Shown here: one piece after another, positions 1 to 5,302 of the stretch
Layout: every line of letters starts with the position of its first letter
Numbering within the stretch: the first letter of the stretch is position 1
Assembly (NCBI GenBank): GCA_031411575.1
Contig: JANOBJ010000330.1
Span: forward strand, 1 to 7,150
Reading direction: 5' to 3'
DNA length: 7,150 nt
Source: JANOBJ01 sp031411575
GTDB taxonomy: Bacteria; Pseudomonadota; Gammaproteobacteria; Burkholderiales; Burkholderiaceae_C
Made by a program: the position numbers and the translations under genes
Notes under the pieces: generated by a model
Database searches by the model: none
What the model was told of the DNA's origin: nothing
What the model saw: only the letters and a program-made list of their open reading frames with translations

Positions 1-201
1 GGCAGGCGTCACCACAAAGCCGGCGTTGGAGATGAAGTTCTGGTTGGCGCTTGAACCCAGCGCCGACGCGCCTTCGACGTACCAGGCCGAGGGCGAGACT
101 TGCTTCAGCTCCATGGCCGGCGCGGTCTGGCCCGAGGCCACGCCCGCGACCAGTACTGCCAGCACGCATGCCGCGCGCCGCCCTGCCCCAATCCAATCCA
201 T
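1..201 (-). CDS. Exported MBL-fold metallohydrolase, SoxH-like (N-terminal part only)
   Basis: The frame opens at an ATG (201, read leftward) and stays open for 67 codons to the window edge, so only the N-terminus is seen. Residues 1-24 look like an export signal: a short start with two Arg, then a hydrophobic run (ACVLAVLVAGVASG), with possible cleavage near residues 24-28. The mature start (VSPSAWYVEG, then SSANQNFISNAGFVV) matches my memory of the SoxH/quinoprotein-relay branch of metallo-beta-lactamase-fold hydrolases, in which a glycine-rich strand precedes the metal site. The zinc-binding HxHxDH motif lies beyond the edge, so activity cannot be judged. The protein is predicted to act in the periplasm. 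The Shine-Dalgarno is weak (GGGG about 6 bases before the ATG). It lies downstream of the ArsR gene on the same strand, 187 bases away, and is a plausible target of that regulator (inference). Confidence 0.75.
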   Translation of the reverse strand, partial: MDWIGAGRRAACVLAVLVAGVASGQTAPAMELKQVSPSAWYVEGASALGSSANQNFISNAGFVVTPA

Positions 202-309
202 GCTTGCCCCGTTGCGGGATGCCCCGCCCTTGCCGCCGCTCTTCCGACATCTTGCCGGTTCGCAAAAATATAAGTAGGTGCTGAATTATTGGGGATCGCG
301 GTGAATCTG

Positions 310-353
310 GCAACCCGGCTGCCGGGGAACCGGCGAAACCGGGTTGCGGCAGC
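310..353 (-). other. Structured intergenic element with two competing stems
   Basis: Fold A has a 9-bp outer stem (310-318 with 339-347, GCAACCCGG/CCGGGTTGC) enclosing a 5-bp inner stem (321-325 with 330-334, GCCGG/CCGGC) with a four-base loop. Fold B pairs 318-324 (GCTGCCG) with 347-353 (CGGCAGC). Both use bases 318, 321-324 and 347, so they cannot coexist. The element lies between the arsR stop and the MBL start, inside any read-through transcript on the minus strand. No T-run follows on that strand, so it is not a classical intrinsic terminator. It could be an attenuator, an mRNA-stability hairpin or an unrelated repeat. The pairing is directly visible; the function is inferred. Confidence 0.45.
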
Positions 354-370
354 AGATGGGCAGGCGGTCG

Positions 371-382
371 GGGCGCGCGCCC
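371..382. repeat. Perfect 12-bp GC palindrome just after arsR
   Basis: GGGCGCGCGCCC is self-complementary and begins 6 bases beyond the arsR stop codon (minus strand). It can fold as a GGGC/GCCC stem with a four-base loop. No T-run follows on the minus strand. It may help protect or end the arsR transcript together with the larger structure at 310-353, or it may only reflect GC-rich composition. Confidence 0.3.
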
Positions 383-388
383 ACGCGC

Positions 389-772
389 TCACAGGCGCTG
401 CGCGTCGGTCTCAATGGCAATCTGGGTGCAGACGGCGCGGCACAGCGTGGTGACGCGGTCATTGATGATGCGGTAGAAGATCTGCACGCCGTCGCGGCGC
501 TTGCCCAGCACGCCGGCCTGGTACAGCGTGTTCAGGTGCTGCGACATGTTGGGCTGGGTGGTGTCGATCTCGCTGAGCAACTGGCCCACGTTCTTTTCGC
601 CGTTGCACAGGCTGCTGATGATCTTGAGCCGCATGGGTGCCGACATGACGCGAAATACCTCGGCAGCCAGCTCGAACACCTGGTCGCTTTCAAGGCCCTC
701 GGCCGGCGCCACTGGCGCAGGCAGGATGCTTTTTCCCATCACGGTACCGGCTGCTGTTGGCAGCCGCCTCAT
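389..772 (-). CDS. ArsR/SmtB-family winged-helix transcriptional regulator
   Basis: A 127-residue protein, usual size for ArsR-family repressors. The winged helix-turn-helix spans about residues 32-108: SAPMRLKIISSL, GEKNVGQLLSEI, the recognition helix region QPNMSQHLNTLYQAGVL, and the wing KRRDGVQIFYRI. The classic ELCVCDL metal-binding helix is absent (GEKNVGQLL instead). Cysteines are C56, C111 and C115, the last two in the C-terminal helix (LCRAVC). In the persulfide sensors BigR/SqrR, as I recall them, the first sensing Cys sits three residues earlier, where this protein has Ser53, so it is not a direct copy of that site. Thiol or sulfane-sulfur sensing is plausible given the SoxH-like hydrolase and glutathione transferase on either side, but this is inferred. 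The start is uncertain: ATG 772 has only a distant GGA; ATG 739 (MGKSILP) has no better signal. Confidence 0.85.
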   Translation of the reverse strand: MRRLPTAAGTVMGKSILPAPVAPAEGLESDQVFELAAEVFRVMSAPMRLKIISSLCNGEKNVGQLLSEIDTTQPNMSQHLNTLYQAGVLGKRRDGVQIFYRIINDRVTTLCRAVCTQIAIETDAQRL

Positions 773-781
773 AGATTGCTC

Positions 782-793
782 ATTCCGAATATA
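782..793 (-). promoter_or_regulatory. Candidate -10 and small operator upstream of arsR
   Basis: On the minus strand TATATT (793-788) overlaps a 9-bp palindrome ATTCGGAAT (790-782) about 10-21 bases before the arsR ATG. An operator overlapping a -10 would suit autorepression, common in ArsR-family genes. No good -35 is visible and the palindrome is short, so this is weak. Confidence 0.2.
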
Positions 794-837
794 CAGGCAT
801 CCTGCAGTAAGGGCTTCCTGTCGAGCCGCCGTCCCGG

Positions 838-1464
838 TCAGCTGAGTTTGACGTCAAACCCCCGCTGCACGGCCGGGCGCGCCATCAGGGTTTCGTACCA
901 GCGCTTCACGTTGGGATACTCCGCCAGGTCCACCCGGTGTTTGGGGTGCCGCCAGGCCCAGCCGAGGATGGCGAAATCAGCCACCGACAGTTCGCCCGCA
1001 AAGAACGCATGGTCGGCCAGCCGGCGGTCCATCACGCCGTACAGGCGCCGCGTTTCGGCCGAGTAGCGCTCCAGCCCGTAGCGCTGGTCGCGCTCGTCGG
1101 TCACCGTCAGGAAGTGATGCACCTGCCCCGGCATGGGGCCGAAGCCGCCCATCTGGAACATCAGCCATTCGAGCACCGGCACACGCGCGCGCAGGTCCCG
1201 GGGCAGGAACTTGCCAGTTTTTTCAGCCAGGTACAGCAGGATGGCGCCCGACTCGAACACGCTGATCGGCTGGCCGCCCGGGCCTTGCGCGTCGACGATG
1301 GCGGGAATCTTGTTGTTGGGACTGATCGCGAGAAAATCGGGCGCGAACTGCTCGTTTTTGCCAATGTGCACCACCCGCACGGTATAGGGCAGCTGCATTT
1401 CCTCCAGCGCCACGCTGATCTTGCGGCCGTTGGGGGTGTCAAACGCGTAGAGCTCAATGGTCAT
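838..1464 (-). CDS. yfcG: Nu-class glutathione S-transferase, YfcG-like disulfide reductase
   Basis: A 208-residue cytosolic GST closely resembling E. coli YfcG, a Nu-class enzyme that uses bound glutathione or a GSH disulfide for disulfide-bond reductase activity. Visible landmarks: the TPN motif at 10-12 (DTPNGRKISVALEE), whose Thr and Asn contact the ligand in YfcG; SPNNKIPAIVD at 48-58 with the cis-Pro 54; the glutathione-contacting FESGAILLYLAEKTG at 70-84; the class-typical FQMGGFGPMPGQ at 103-114; and the C-terminal helical domain with ADFAI at 162-166. There is no cysteine anywhere, as expected for a class whose chemistry does not use an enzyme thiol. The longer open frame reaches 1605, but MTIELY aligns with the YfcG start, so ATG 1464 is chosen. 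No Shine-Dalgarno is visible; a hairpin abuts the ATG. arsR follows 65 bases downstream on the same strand. The symbol denotes similarity and not proven identity. Confidence 0.9.
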   Translation of the reverse strand: MTIELYAFDTPNGRKISVALEEMQLPYTVRVVHIGKNEQFAPDFLAISPNNKIPAIVDAQGPGGQPISVFESGAILLYLAEKTGKFLPRDLRARVPVLEWLMFQMGGFGPMPGQVHHFLTVTDERDQRYGLERYSAETRRLYGVMDRRLADHAFFAGELSVADFAILGWAWRHPKHRVDLAEYPNVKRWYETLMARPAVQRGFDVKLS

Positions 1465-1491
1465 GGGGCACGGTCGGGGTTGAAGTGCCCC
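1465..1491 (-). promoter_or_regulatory. Hairpin directly abutting the GST start codon
   Basis: GGGGCAC (1465-1471) pairs perfectly with GTGCCCC (1485-1491) across 13 bases. In the GST mRNA the 3' arm ends at the base before the AUG, where the ribosome would bind, and no Shine-Dalgarno is present. An alternative CGGGG/CCCCG pairing uses part of the same bases. It could modulate translation or be a DNA operator in the divergent promoter region. The pairing is seen; the role is inferred. Confidence 0.35.
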
Positions 1492-1598
1492 GTTTCTACC
1501 TGATCCGCCCGTGCCGCGCTTGGGGGTGGCGCACCGGCTGCCCGCTGCCCTCCCCGCCTCTCTCCCCGCCGCACGCCCCATGGCGCGACAATCCATCC

Positions 1599-3248
1599 AT
1601 GCCACCCATGGACCCGCCCAGAACCGCCACGGCCAACGCCACTACCGCCACGGCGGCAGCCGACGCCGCCGCGCAGCTCGGCGCCCTGGCTCCCCTGAAG
1701 ATCGCCGTCTTTCGCATGCTGTGGAGCACCTGGCTGGTCGCCAACATCTGCATGTGGATGAACGACGTGGCCGCCGCGTGGATGATGACCTCGCTCACCA
1801 CGTCGCCGATCTGGGTGGCATTGGTGCAAACCGCAGCCACCTTGCCGGTGTTTCTGCTGGGCCTGCCCAGCGGCGCGCTGGCCGACATACTGGACCGGCG
1901 GCGTTACTTCATCATCACGCAGTTCTGGATCGCCACGGTGGCGGTGCTGATGGGCGTCACCATCCTGTCGGGCGTGATGACGCCGCCTCTGCTGCTGGCG
2001 CTGGTGTTTGCCAACGGCATCGGGCTGGCCATGCGCTGGCCGGTGTTCGCGGCCATCGTGCCCGAGCTGGTGCCACGCGCGCAGCTGCCGGCGGCGCTGG
2101 CGTTGAACGGTATTTCGATGAACGCGTCGCGCATCATCGGCCCGCTGACGGCGGGCGCGCTGATCGCCAGTGCCGGCAGCGAGTATGTGTTCGTGCTCAA
2201 CGCCGTGCTGTCGGTGGCGTCGGGCTTCGTCATCATGCGCTGGAAGCGCGTGCACGTGCCCAACCCGCTGGGCCGCGAGCGGCTGGTGAGCGCCATGCGC
2301 GTGGGCCTGCAGTACGTGTGGCAGTCGGCGCGGCTGCGCGCGGTGCTGCTGCGCATCTTTGTGTTCTTCTTCCATTCCACCGCGCTGCTGGCGCTGCTGC
2401 CGCTGGTGGCGCGCAACCTGCACGGCGGCGGTGCGGCCACCTTCACCCTGCTGCTGGCCGCCATGGGCGCGGGTGCGATTGCCGCCGCGCTGTTTCTGCC
2501 GCGGCTGCGGCAGGGCTGGTCGCGCGACCGGCTGGTGATCGGCGGCACGGTGCTGCAGTCGCTGGCCACCGCCACCGTGGCCTTCGCGCCCGAGGTGTGG
2601 GTGGCCGTGGTGGCCATGGTGCTGGGCGGCGCGGCGTGGATCACCACCGCCAATTCGCTCAGCGTGTCGGCCCAACTGGCGCTGCCCGACTGGGTGCGCG
2701 CGCGCGGCATGTCGATGTACCAGATGGCCATCATGGGCGGCAGCGCGCTGGGCGCGGCGCTGTGGGGCCAGGTGGCGACGCTGGCCACGGTGCGCACCAG
2801 CCTGGCCGTGGCGGCGGTGACCGGCGTGCTCATCATGCTGCTGGCGCACTGGCGCAGCAACGACCGCAGCATCGAGGAAGACCTGACACCCTCCAGCCGC
2901 TTCAAGGCACCGGTGGCCGAAGCCCCGCCGGCCACCGGCCACGTGCTGGTGAGCATCGAGTACCGCATTGACCCGGCGCGCGCCGACGATTTTCGCGCCC
3001 TCATGCAGGAAAGCCGCCGCAGCCGCCTGCGCCAGGGCGCGCTCGGCTGGGAACTGCTGCGCGACATTGGCGACCCGGGGCGCTTTGTGGAGCAGATCAC
3101 CGACGAATCCTGGACCGACCACCTGCGCCGCTTCGACCGCGTCACCGCCTCCGACGTGGCGCTGCGCGAACGCAAACTGGCCTTTCACATCGGCGAAGAG
3201 CCGCCAGCGGTGACGCGCTGCGTGGTGGAGGGGACCGTGCGGGATTGA
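1599..3248 (+). CDS. MFS transporter (MFS_3/EntS-like) with C-terminal soluble domain
   Basis: A 549-residue protein predicted to be an inner-membrane, proton-driven exporter of unknown substrate. After an Ala/Thr-rich start, membrane helices begin near residue 40 (MLWSTWLVANICMW), and about 10-12 hydrophobic segments run to about 425. The loop between helices 2 and 3 carries MFS motif A (GALADILDRRR, 92-102). From about 447 to 540 there is a soluble domain (GHVLVSIEYRIDP, then GALGWELLRDIGDPGRFVEQ, SWTDHLRRFDRVT) that resembles the antibiotic biosynthesis monooxygenase-like ferredoxin fold; this fusion is a known architecture in the MFS_3 family, which also contains the enterobactin exporter EntS. 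The start is uncertain: ATG 1599 and ATG 1608 both lack a Shine-Dalgarno, and an upstream frame extends to 1485 without family support. It is divergent from the GST gene (134-base gap) and convergent with nhaR. Confidence 0.88.
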   Translation: MPPMDPPRTATANATTATAAADAAAQLGALAPLKIAVFRMLWSTWLVANICMWMNDVAAAWMMTSLTTSPIWVALVQTAATLPVFLLGLPSGALADILDRRRYFIITQFWIATVAVLMGVTILSGVMTPPLLLALVFANGIGLAMRWPVFAAIVPELVPRAQLPAALALNGISMNASRIIGPLTAGALIASAGSEYVFVLNAVLSVASGFVIMRWKRVHVPNPLGRERLVSAMRVGLQYVWQSARLRAVLLRIFVFFFHSTALLALLPLVARNLHGGGAATFTLLLAAMGAGAIAAALFLPRLRQGWSRDRLVIGGTVLQSLATATVAFAPEVWVAVVAMVLGGAAWITTANSLSVSAQLALPDWVRARGMSMYQMAIMGGSALGAALWGQVATLATVRTSLAVAAVTGVLIMLLAHWRSNDRSIEEDLTPSSRFKAPVAEAPPATGHVLVSIEYRIDPARADDFRALMQESRRSRLRQGALGWELLRDIGDPGRFVEQITDESWTDHLRRFDRVTASDVALRERKLAFHIGEEPPAVTRCVVEGTVRD

Positions 3249-3268
3249 TTCAGCGGCGCGGGGCTGGG

Positions 3269-3307
3269 GGAGGCCGTTGGGGGTGTTTTTGGGGTTAAAT
3301 GGCCTCC
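3269..3307. terminator. Possible terminator hairpin between converging MFS gene and nhaR
   Basis: GGAGGCC (3269-3275) and GGCCTCC (3301-3307) form a perfect 7-bp inverted repeat with a 25-base loop, 20 bases after the MFS stop. No T-run follows on the plus strand (TTTTT lies inside the loop), so termination is only suggested by the position. Confidence 0.3.
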
Positions 3308-3321
3308 ACGTCCTCACCCAC

Positions 3322-3350
3322 TGGTCATTGTTTGCTACATAATTAGTAGC
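3322..3350 (-). repeat. Intergenic palindromic repeat, copy 1 (inverted orientation)
   Basis: On the minus strand this reads a GCTAC/GTAGC stem (3350-3346 with 3338-3334) followed by AAACAATGACCA. The 16-base core TAGCAAACAATGACCA (minus, 3337-3322) is identical to copy 3 at 6921-6936 and one base different from copy 2 at 5235-5250. It lies between converging genes. A second inverted repeat with a G/T pair (GACGT 3351-3355, ACGTC 3362-3366) adjoins it. Short elements of this kind are, from memory, common between genes in Comamonadaceae. Confidence 0.6.
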
Positions 3351-3391
3351 GACGTGGCGCTACGTCTAGCGATTGCACTTCCGCCTACCCC

Positions 3392-4291
3392 TCACCCCAC
3401 CCCAAACAACTGCCCCCGCGCTGCATCCGTGATCGCCACCACGCAGGGGTGGGTGATGCGGCGCTCGACCGAGATCGCGTAGAACTGTTCGACCAGTTCG
3501 TCGCTGCGGCCGATCACCTGCACGCCGTAGTGCGCCTCTACCTCGGCTTCCAGCACGCGCGGGGCCATGAAGACGCCGCGGCCTTCGCGGCCGAAGGCGT
3601 TCATGAGGGCGCCGTCGTCAAACTCGCCGACGATGCGCGGGTGCAGGCTGTGGCGCGTCAGCCAGGCCTCGAACTGCGGGCGCACCGACGACGCCGCCCC
3701 ATGGATCAGCATGGGCGCGCCGTTCAGGCACTGCGGAAAAGGCCCTTCGAGTTGCCCGCGCAGCGCGGGCGCGCACAGAAAACTCATGGTGCTGGCGCCG
3801 AGCGGGTGGTTGTAGGCCTTGACGCTCATGCGCCGGGGCAGCGGCTCGTCGGCGATCACCAGATCGAGCCGGTGCACGGCGAGCTGGGCCAGCAGGTCGG
3901 GCAGCTTGCCTTCGTGGCCGATCATGCGCACCTGTTCGGGCAGGTTCAGCGCCGGCTCCAGCAGGTGGTAGGCGACTGATTTGGCCACCGAATCGGCCAC
4001 GCCGACGCGAAACTCCAGCGGTTTGCGCTCGCCCACGGCCTGCTGCACTGCGGTTTCGAGCTCGCTGCCCAGCGCAAAGATATCGTTGGCATAGTGCAGC
4101 GCCACGCGGCCGGGGTCGGTCAACTCCAGGCCACGACCGTGTTTGCGGAACAGCCGCTGGCCGAGCGCGTCCTCCAGCAGCTTGATCTGGCCCGACAGCG
4201 TCTGCGGCGTGGTGTGCAGTTGCTCACCCGCGCGCACCACGCCGCCGGCCCGCGCGGTAACCCAGAAGTAATGCAAGTGCTTGTAATTCAT
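3392..4291 (-). CDS. nhaR: LysR-family regulator NhaR
   Basis: A 299-residue LysR-type regulator with clear similarity along its length to E. coli NhaR, the sodium-responsive activator of the Na+/H+ antiporter gene nhaA. The N-terminus (NYKHLHYFWVTARAGGVVRA) matches NhaR's NYNHLYYFW. The winged helix-turn-helix occupies about residues 1-60 (TPQTLSGQIKLLEDALGQRLF, then KHGRGLELTDPGR). The effector domain starts near 93 (EFRVGVADSVAKS), with LDLVIADEP near 143 and the NhaR-like block GEFDDGALMNAFG followed by FMAPRVLEAEVEAHYGVQVIGR. No antiporter gene lies in the window: the neighbours are an MFS exporter and a divergent Rrf2 regulator. The true target may therefore be elsewhere, or this may be an NhaR-like protein with another signal. 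The Shine-Dalgarno is poor (AGG about 10 bases before the ATG). Confidence 0.88.
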   Translation of the reverse strand: MNYKHLHYFWVTARAGGVVRAGEQLHTTPQTLSGQIKLLEDALGQRLFRKHGRGLELTDPGRVALHYANDIFALGSELETAVQQAVGERKPLEFRVGVADSVAKSVAYHLLEPALNLPEQVRMIGHEGKLPDLLAQLAVHRLDLVIADEPLPRRMSVKAYNHPLGASTMSFLCAPALRGQLEGPFPQCLNGAPMLIHGAASSVRPQFEAWLTRHSLHPRIVGEFDDGALMNAFGREGRGVFMAPRVLEAEVEAHYGVQVIGRSDELVEQFYAISVERRITHPCVVAITDAARGQLFGVG

Positions 4292-4300
4292 GGTGAATCT

Positions 4301-4360
4301 GGCCTTTTGGGGTTTCGTCGGATTGGTCTTTGGGGTGGTCTTCGGGGTGCTCTTTGGGTG
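4301..4360. repeat. 12-base tandem repeats in the nhaR leader
   Basis: Three contiguous 12-base units: GGTCTTTGGGGT (4325-4336), GGTCTTCGGGGT (4337-4348) and GCTCTTTGGGTG (4349-4360). The second differs from the first at one position, the third is more degenerate. A related unit (GGCCTTTTGGGGT) lies at 4301-4313, 11 bases from the array. They fall between the nhaR start and its candidate promoter, so they would be transcribed into the nhaR leader. A repeated protein-binding site, a leader RNA feature, or replication slippage are all possible. Confidence 0.6.
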
Positions 4361-4367
4361 CTAACCA

Positions 4368-4382
4368 TTCGATTTTCTCGAA
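4368..4382. promoter_or_regulatory. Candidate LysR-type (T-N11-A) operator
   Basis: TTCGA (4368-4372) and TCGAA (4378-4382) form a perfect inverted repeat with 5 bases between. T4369 to A4381 fits the T-N11-A signature of LysR-family sites. It lies 77 bases upstream of nhaR and just downstream of the candidate nhaR -10, a position that suits autorepression. A second CTCGAA at 4409-4414 is 32 bases from the CTCGAA at 4377-4382, about three helical turns. Binding by NhaR is inferred. Confidence 0.4.
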
Positions 4383-4392
4383 ATGAAAAACT

Positions 4393-4421
4393 TTTAAATA
4401 CGAATTTACTCGAAGTGTCAT
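4393..4421 (-). promoter_or_regulatory. Candidate nhaR promoter
   Basis: On the minus strand, ATGACA (4421-4416, five of six to the -35 consensus) is followed after 17 bases by TTTAAA (4398-4393, four of six to TATAAT). It sits in the only AT-rich part of the divergent region. Transcription would begin near 4386, next to the inverted repeat at 4368-4382. Confidence 0.35.
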
Positions 4422-4433
4422 AGGTCCTACAGT
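4405..4433 (+). promoter_or_regulatory. Candidate promoter for the Rrf2 gene
   Basis: TTTACT (4405-4410, four of six) and TACAGT (4428-4433, four of six) are separated by 17 bases. The spacer contains a perfect 9-base palindrome, TAGGTCCTA (4421-4429), that overlaps the -10 and could be an operator. This promoter would overlap the divergent nhaR promoter, so polymerases or regulators on the two could compete. The evidence is motif inspection alone. Confidence 0.3.
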
Positions 4434-4462
4434 GAAATTTGGCGTACCCCCTCACAGCGGCT

Positions 4463-4486
4463 GTGGAAGCGGTACCTGTGTTCCAC
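4463..4486 (+). promoter_or_regulatory. Inverted repeat in the Rrf2 leader
   Basis: GTGGAA (4463-4468) and TTCCAC (4481-4486) form a perfect 6-bp inverted repeat with 12 bases between, ending 9 bases before the Shine-Dalgarno. As RNA it is a hairpin near the ribosome site; as DNA it could be a dyad operator for autoregulation, which is common for Rrf2 genes. No match to the E. coli IscR type 1 or type 2 consensus is evident. Confidence 0.3.
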
Positions 4487-4495
4487 CTGCCGCAC

Positions 4496-4501
4496 AAGGA
4501 G
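4496..4501 (+). promoter_or_regulatory. Ribosome binding site fixing the Rrf2 start
   Basis: AAGGAG sits 6 bases before ATG 4508. It is the strongest Shine-Dalgarno in the window and decides this start over an upstream TTG (4439) in the same frame. Confidence 0.85.
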
Positions 4502-4507
4502 ATTTCC

Positions 4508-5044
4508 ATGCGAATGACCACCCAAGGCCGCTTTGCCGTGGCCGTGATGCTTGACGTGGCGCTGCGCGGGCGCAACGGCCCCGTGGCGCTGGCCACGATC
4601 GGCGCCCGGCAGAAAGTATCGGTGTCCTACCTGGAGCAGATGTTCAGCAAGCTGCGCCGCCACGGGCTGGTGGAAAGCACCCGCGGCCCCGGCGGCGGCT
4701 ACACGCTGGGCCGCAAGCCCGAGGCGATTTCGGTGGCCGACATCATTGCCGCGCTTGAAACGCCGAACCGCCGCGAGCCGGGCGACGCGTCGCTGGACGG
4801 CCCGGCGCAAGACCAGACCATCACCAGCGACCTGTGGGCCGCGCTGAACGAGCGCATGACGGCGCACATGCGCGGCATTTCGCTCAAGGAACTGATCACC
4901 GAGCAGCTGGCCAAGGGCCTGCCGATCGATGAGCAGCCCGCGCGCACCCGTGCCCCCATCCTGGCGCGCCCCGCCAGCCCCCCGGTGCGCCGCGACGTGC
5001 CGAACTCGGTGTTTGCGCTGGGTACGCTGGCGGCCGGCCGGTAG
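4508..5044 (+). CDS. Rrf2-family regulator, IscR-like, lacking all Fe-S ligands
   Basis: A 178-residue protein that aligns to E. coli IscR without gaps through residue 110 (MRMTTQGRFAVAVMLDVALR; YLEQMFSKLRRHGLVES; RGPGGGYTLG at 59-68). The winged helix-turn-helix covers about 1-68, then a linker and dimerisation helix about 75-130. IscR binds [2Fe-2S] through C92, C98, C104 and H107; here those positions are G92, G98, T104 and S107, and the protein has no cysteine at all. E43, which in E. coli IscR affects type 1 site choice, is kept. The C-terminal tail ends NSVFALG, as in the housekeeping IscR of related betaproteobacteria from memory, so it looks like a diverged IscR paralogue. It should behave as a permanently cluster-free regulator or answer another signal. 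No isc genes follow. It is divergent from nhaR and convergent with the ABC gene. Confidence 0.85.
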   Translation: MRMTTQGRFAVAVMLDVALRGRNGPVALATIGARQKVSVSYLEQMFSKLRRHGLVESTRGPGGGYTLGRKPEAISVADIIAALETPNRREPGDASLDGPAQDQTITSDLWAALNERMTAHMRGISLKELITEQLAKGLPIDEQPARTRAPILARPASPPVRRDVPNSVFALGTLAAGR

Positions 5045-5060
5045 CCGCTGGCCACTATCT

Positions 5061-5074
5061 CCCCGTCGGCGGGG
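5061..5074 (+). terminator. Weak terminator-like hairpin after the Rrf2 gene
   Basis: CCCCG-TCGG-CGGGG is a perfect 5-bp stem with a four-base loop, 16 bases after the stop codon. Only TTA follows, with no T-run, so it may cap the transcript and not terminate it alone. The rest of 5045-5302 shows no convincing gene apart from the repeat at 5232-5250. Confidence 0.35.
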
Positions 5075-5231
5075 TTACGCGCCGCCCGGCGTCACGAGCC
5101 GGATGGACCGACCCGTGGGTTCGAGCGCTTGTCCGTTCGCCAATGGCTTGAAAGACCCGGCGCGTGTCGATGGTCATACCCTGCGGCCACCTCGGCGTGC
5201 CCGGCGGGCGTCGGATAACGCACGTCAAAAT

Positions 5232-5250
5232 TCATAGCAAACTATGACCA
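5232..5250 (+). repeat. Intergenic palindromic repeat, copy 2
   Basis: The core TAGCAAACTATGACCA (5235-5250) differs from copies 1 and 3 at one base. That change gives this copy its own hairpin (TCATAG-CAAA-CTATGA, 5232-5247), while the upstream stem arm seen in copies 1 and 3 is missing. It lies 52 bases beyond the end of the ABC gene, in the same orientation as copy 3 on the gene's other side. Confidence 0.55.
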
Positions 5251-5302
5251 TCTGACGAGCACCAGAGACCAGTTTGATGCTCAACATAGCGCCACACAGC
5301 CC

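Noticed and set aside
262..290. AT-rich stretch upstream of the MBL gene as an ArsR operator or promoter
   Set aside because: TTATATT and AATAATTC occur on the minus strand but I found no clean dyad and no -35/-10 pair with acceptable spacing.
1511..2971. 486-codon open frame on the plus strand, shifted relative to the MFS frame
   Set aside because: Arg/Ala/Gly/His-rich composition with no hydrophobic periodicity; an off-frame shadow of the MFS gene.
1461..3317. 618-codon open frame on the minus strand across the MFS gene
   Set aside because: It is rich in His, Arg, Gln and Gly without any recognisable domain, the usual product of reading antisense to a GC-rich gene. The plus-strand frame encodes clear membrane helices and motif A.
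3351..3366. GACGTGGCGCTACGTC inverted repeat as a terminator of nhaR or the MFS gene
   Set aside because: A real near-palindrome but with no T-run on either strand; noted with the adjoining repeat and not called separately.
4224..4421. 65-codon minus-strand frame overlapping the nhaR start, possible leader peptide
   Set aside because: The ATG overlaps the candidate nhaR -35, spacing to AGGA is too short, and the C-terminal half is only nhaR out of frame. The repeated EHPEDHPKD stretch comes from the 12-base DNA repeats. Not excluded as a uORF but unsupported.
5055..5177. 40-residue minus-strand frame (MTIDTRRVFQAIGERTSART...) in the rrf2/ABC gap
   Set aside because: No recognised family, poor ribosome site and a length expected by chance in GC-rich DNA; it could be a gene remnant but nothing shows it.
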